Assembly (NCBI GenBank): GCA_020428565.1
Contig: JAGQMT010000021.1
Span: forward strand, 1-7,081
Length of the DNA: 7,081 nt
From: Candidatus Saccharimonadota bacterium
GTDB taxonomy: Bacteria; Patescibacteriota; Saccharimonadia; Saccharimonadales; JACDBH01
Direction: 5' to 3'
The translations under genes were made by a program, and so were the position numbers. The notes beneath the pieces were generated by a model. It did no database searches and was not told the origin of the DNA. It saw nothing but the letters and a program-made list of their open reading frames with translations. Every line of letters begins with the position of its first letter. Within the stretch, counting starts at the first letter, position 1. This document shows positions 6,138-7,081 of the stretch, piece by piece.

Positions 6138-6154
6138 GCAACTTCAGAAGTTGC
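6138..6154 (-). repeat. 7-bp hairpin with the HAD-like gene's stop codon at its loop
   Basis: GCAACTT (6138-6144) and AAGTTGC (6148-6154) form a perfect 7-bp stem with a 3-nt loop, extendable by 3 bp across a bulge. The TGA stop of the 134-residue gene (6146-6144) falls at the loop. No T run follows on either strand, so it is probably not an intrinsic terminator, which leaves read-through into the helicase gene possible. Confidence 0.45.
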
Positions 6155-6548
6155 GAAGGTATACGGTTTCGTCCATGAGCTGAGTTGGGTCTTTGGTTAA
6201 ATTGATTTGACGATAACAAGCACTGGCATGGTAGTGTGTGAGGATCTCTATTTCTTCTGAGAATATGTCGCTGTCATACCAAAGAAATGGTTCGTGGAAA
6301 TCGATGGCGTCGGTTTTGGCTTCGCTCCATATGGCAGGGTTGAGTCGTGTGATTTGCTCTAATGTTCGGCGTTTGGTAACGTATTTGACTAGTTGTTGTA
6401 TGCTGACATCTGTATCTTGGTTTTTTTGGACAAAGTAATAGGTTGAGTATGGGCAGGTAGTGAGGATTTGTTGTAGAAACACTTCGCCAAAATCTGATAG
6501 TTGATACTTGTTGATTAGCACATTTTCTAGATCCAGATAGATATTCAT
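6144..6548 (-). CDS. Small HAD-like protein, 134 residues
   Basis: This resembles a minimal HAD-superfamily hydrolase without a cap domain. The N-terminal strand-loop MNIYLDLENVLI (1-12) sits where HAD enzymes carry the DxD nucleophile motif, but the second Asp is Glu8. STYYFVQ (35-41) could be the motif II strand, WSEAKTDAI (74-82) offers Lys78 for motif III, and PFLWYDSDI (87-95) resembles the motif IV acidic pair (Asp92, Asp94). The WS..KTD..PFLW.D.D pattern recalls the HAD domain family named for bacterial RNA-repair proteins (HAD_SAK type), a recollection not checked by search. If Glu8 is real, general acid/base chemistry is altered and activity is uncertain. It has no membrane segment. 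The start has no Shine-Dalgarno; a perfect TATAAT lies 8 nt upstream. It precedes the helicase gene and may share a transcript with it. Confidence 0.65.
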   Translation of the reverse strand: MNIYLDLENVLINKYQLSDFGEVFLQQILTTCPYSTYYFVQKNQDTDVSIQQLVKYVTKRRTLEQITRLNPAIWSEAKTDAIDFHEPFLWYDSDIFSEEIEILTHYHASACYRQINLTKDPTQLMDETVYLRNF

Positions 6549-6556
6549 CGTTAGGT

Positions 6557-6587
6557 ATTATAGCGTACATTGGTTGGCTGATGCCAA
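6557..6587 (-). promoter_or_regulatory. Promoter of the HAD-like gene, nearly leaderless, with overlapping inverted repeat
   Basis: Read on the minus strand, a perfect TATAAT (6562-6557) ends 8 nt before the ATG, predicting a 5' leader of about 2 nt. The best -35 is TTGGCA (6587-6582) at a long 19-nt spacing. An inverted repeat TTGGC-N4-GCCAA (6574-6587) covers this -35 and could be an operator, though 5-bp arms are short. Confidence 0.5.
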
Positions 6588-6657
6588 GGTTGATGGTGTT
6601 TATTGCTGGTAATTGGAGCTGATTGTTCCAGTGAACTACGACTTCTGTGACTTCTAT

Positions 6658-6687
6658 TTGACAAATATAGCTTAAGCGTGATATAAT
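6658..6687 (+). promoter_or_regulatory. Consensus promoter of queA, giving a leaderless or near-leaderless mRNA
   Basis: A perfect TTGACA (6658-6663) and perfect TATAAT (6682-6687) are 18 nt apart, with TG at 6679-6680 forming an extended -10. Transcription should start near 6694, only about 3 nt before the GTG start at 6697. No Shine-Dalgarno fits in between. The divergent region 6588-6657 between this promoter and that of the HAD-like gene shows nothing else that I recognise. Confidence 0.85.
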
Positions 6688-6696
6688 AAAAAGATA

Positions 6697-7081
6697 GTGT
6701 TATATAACTTTGATCTTCCAGACAGATTGATTGCACAGGTGCCTGCTAGTCCCCGTGATAGTGCTAAATTATTGGTCTATAGTATGGCTAGTCGTCAAAT
6801 CACGGATGCGGTTTTTAGTGATATTGATAGATTTTTGGCTCAAGATACCACACTAGTGGTAAATAATAGTAAGGTTGAGAATTGTCGTTGGATATTTGGC
6901 GCTATTGAGGTGTTTGTTTTAGAAAAAAACGATCCGACGACTATTCGTGCCTTGGTAAGGCCAGGCAAGAAGTTTCGTGTTGGTAAGAAGTTGCAGATCA
7001 ATGATTGGTTGAGCTTTGAGACTTTGGCAATCGATGAAGATGGTATTCGTACGTTGCGAATTTCTGTGCCACATGATGATG
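6697..7081 (+). CDS. queA: S-adenosylmethionine:tRNA ribosyltransferase-isomerase QueA, N-terminal part (3' truncated)
   Basis: The first 128 codons of QueA, which transfers and isomerises the ribosyl group of S-adenosylmethionine onto preQ1-modified tRNA to make epoxyqueuosine at the wobble position. Family features visible are FDLPDRLIAQVPASPRDSAKLLV (5-27), ITDAVFSDIDRFL (35-47), LVVNNSKV (53-60) and ALVRPGKKFRVGKKL (85-99), in the correct order and spacing for the N-terminal half. The window ends inside the gene, so roughly the last 200 residues are missing. The GTG at 6697 is the only usable start: an in-frame TGA lies at 6679-6681, and the N-terminus then begins with the usual short lead before FDLP. 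It is divergent from the HAD-like gene. Other queuosine genes are not in the window. Confidence 0.92.
   Translation, partial: MLYNFDLPDRLIAQVPASPRDSAKLLVYSMASRQITDAVFSDIDRFLAQDTTLVVNNSKVENCRWIFGAIEVFVLEKNDPTTIRALVRPGKKFRVGKKLQINDWLSFETLAIDEDGIRTLRISVPHDD

Noticed and set aside
6274..6736. Minus-strand frames of 98 and 61 residues around the HAD-like gene start
   Set aside because: The first is a shifted frame of the HAD-like gene; the second covers two promoters and reads as low-complexity Ser/His-rich sequence.

Overview
The window looks like a bacterial chromosome segment with moderate GC that uses the standard code (TGA is a stop at the 3' end of the 134-residue gene near 6144, and Trp is TGG). 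The gene content suggests a Candidate Phyla Radiation / Patescibacteria genome, most likely near Saccharibacteria. The hints are an F-type ATPase operon with a small extra gene inside it, a Lys/Thr/Ala-rich protein tail, an AdnAB-like helicase-nuclease, and apparently leaderless genes beside Shine-Dalgarno genes. This placement is inference, with no marker gene to prove it.

Layout. Positions 1-1212 (+) are the end of an ATP synthase operon: the 3' part of atpD, an unrecognised acidic 66-residue gene, and atpC. The three reading frames overlap at their junctions, so they are probably translationally coupled. Convergent to them is a 109-residue single-pass membrane protein of unknown function (1266-1595, -). 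It has a good promoter and a leader of about 109 nt. The leader opens and closes with an 8-bp complementary pair and contains two interleaved helices, which makes it a candidate cis-regulatory RNA. A divergent intergenic region, 1596-1948, separates it from an aquaporin-family channel (1949-2731, +). That channel lacks the selectivity-filter arginine and carries a basic histone-like tail. A strong intrinsic terminator at 2763-2789 follows it.

The right half is dominated by a 1074-residue UvrD/Rep-type helicase fused to a RecB-like nuclease (2842-6066, -), architecturally like AdnA/AdnB or AddA. Upstream on the same strand is a small HAD-like protein (6144-6548). Divergent to it is the 5' end of queA (6697 to the window edge, +), behind a consensus promoter.

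The clearest cross-cutting pattern concerns three neighbouring genes: the helicase, the HAD-like gene and queA. Each has a -10 box 6 to 9 nt before its start codon and no Shine-Dalgarno sequence, so all three are predicted to make leaderless or nearly leaderless mRNAs. The aquaporin and the 109-residue membrane protein instead have clear Shine-Dalgarno sequences. No mobile element, CRISPR array, tRNA or rRNA was seen. The strongest leads for undescribed biology are the structured leader at 1596-1704, the small gene between atpD and atpC, the unusual channel filter with its tail, and the leaderless cluster.
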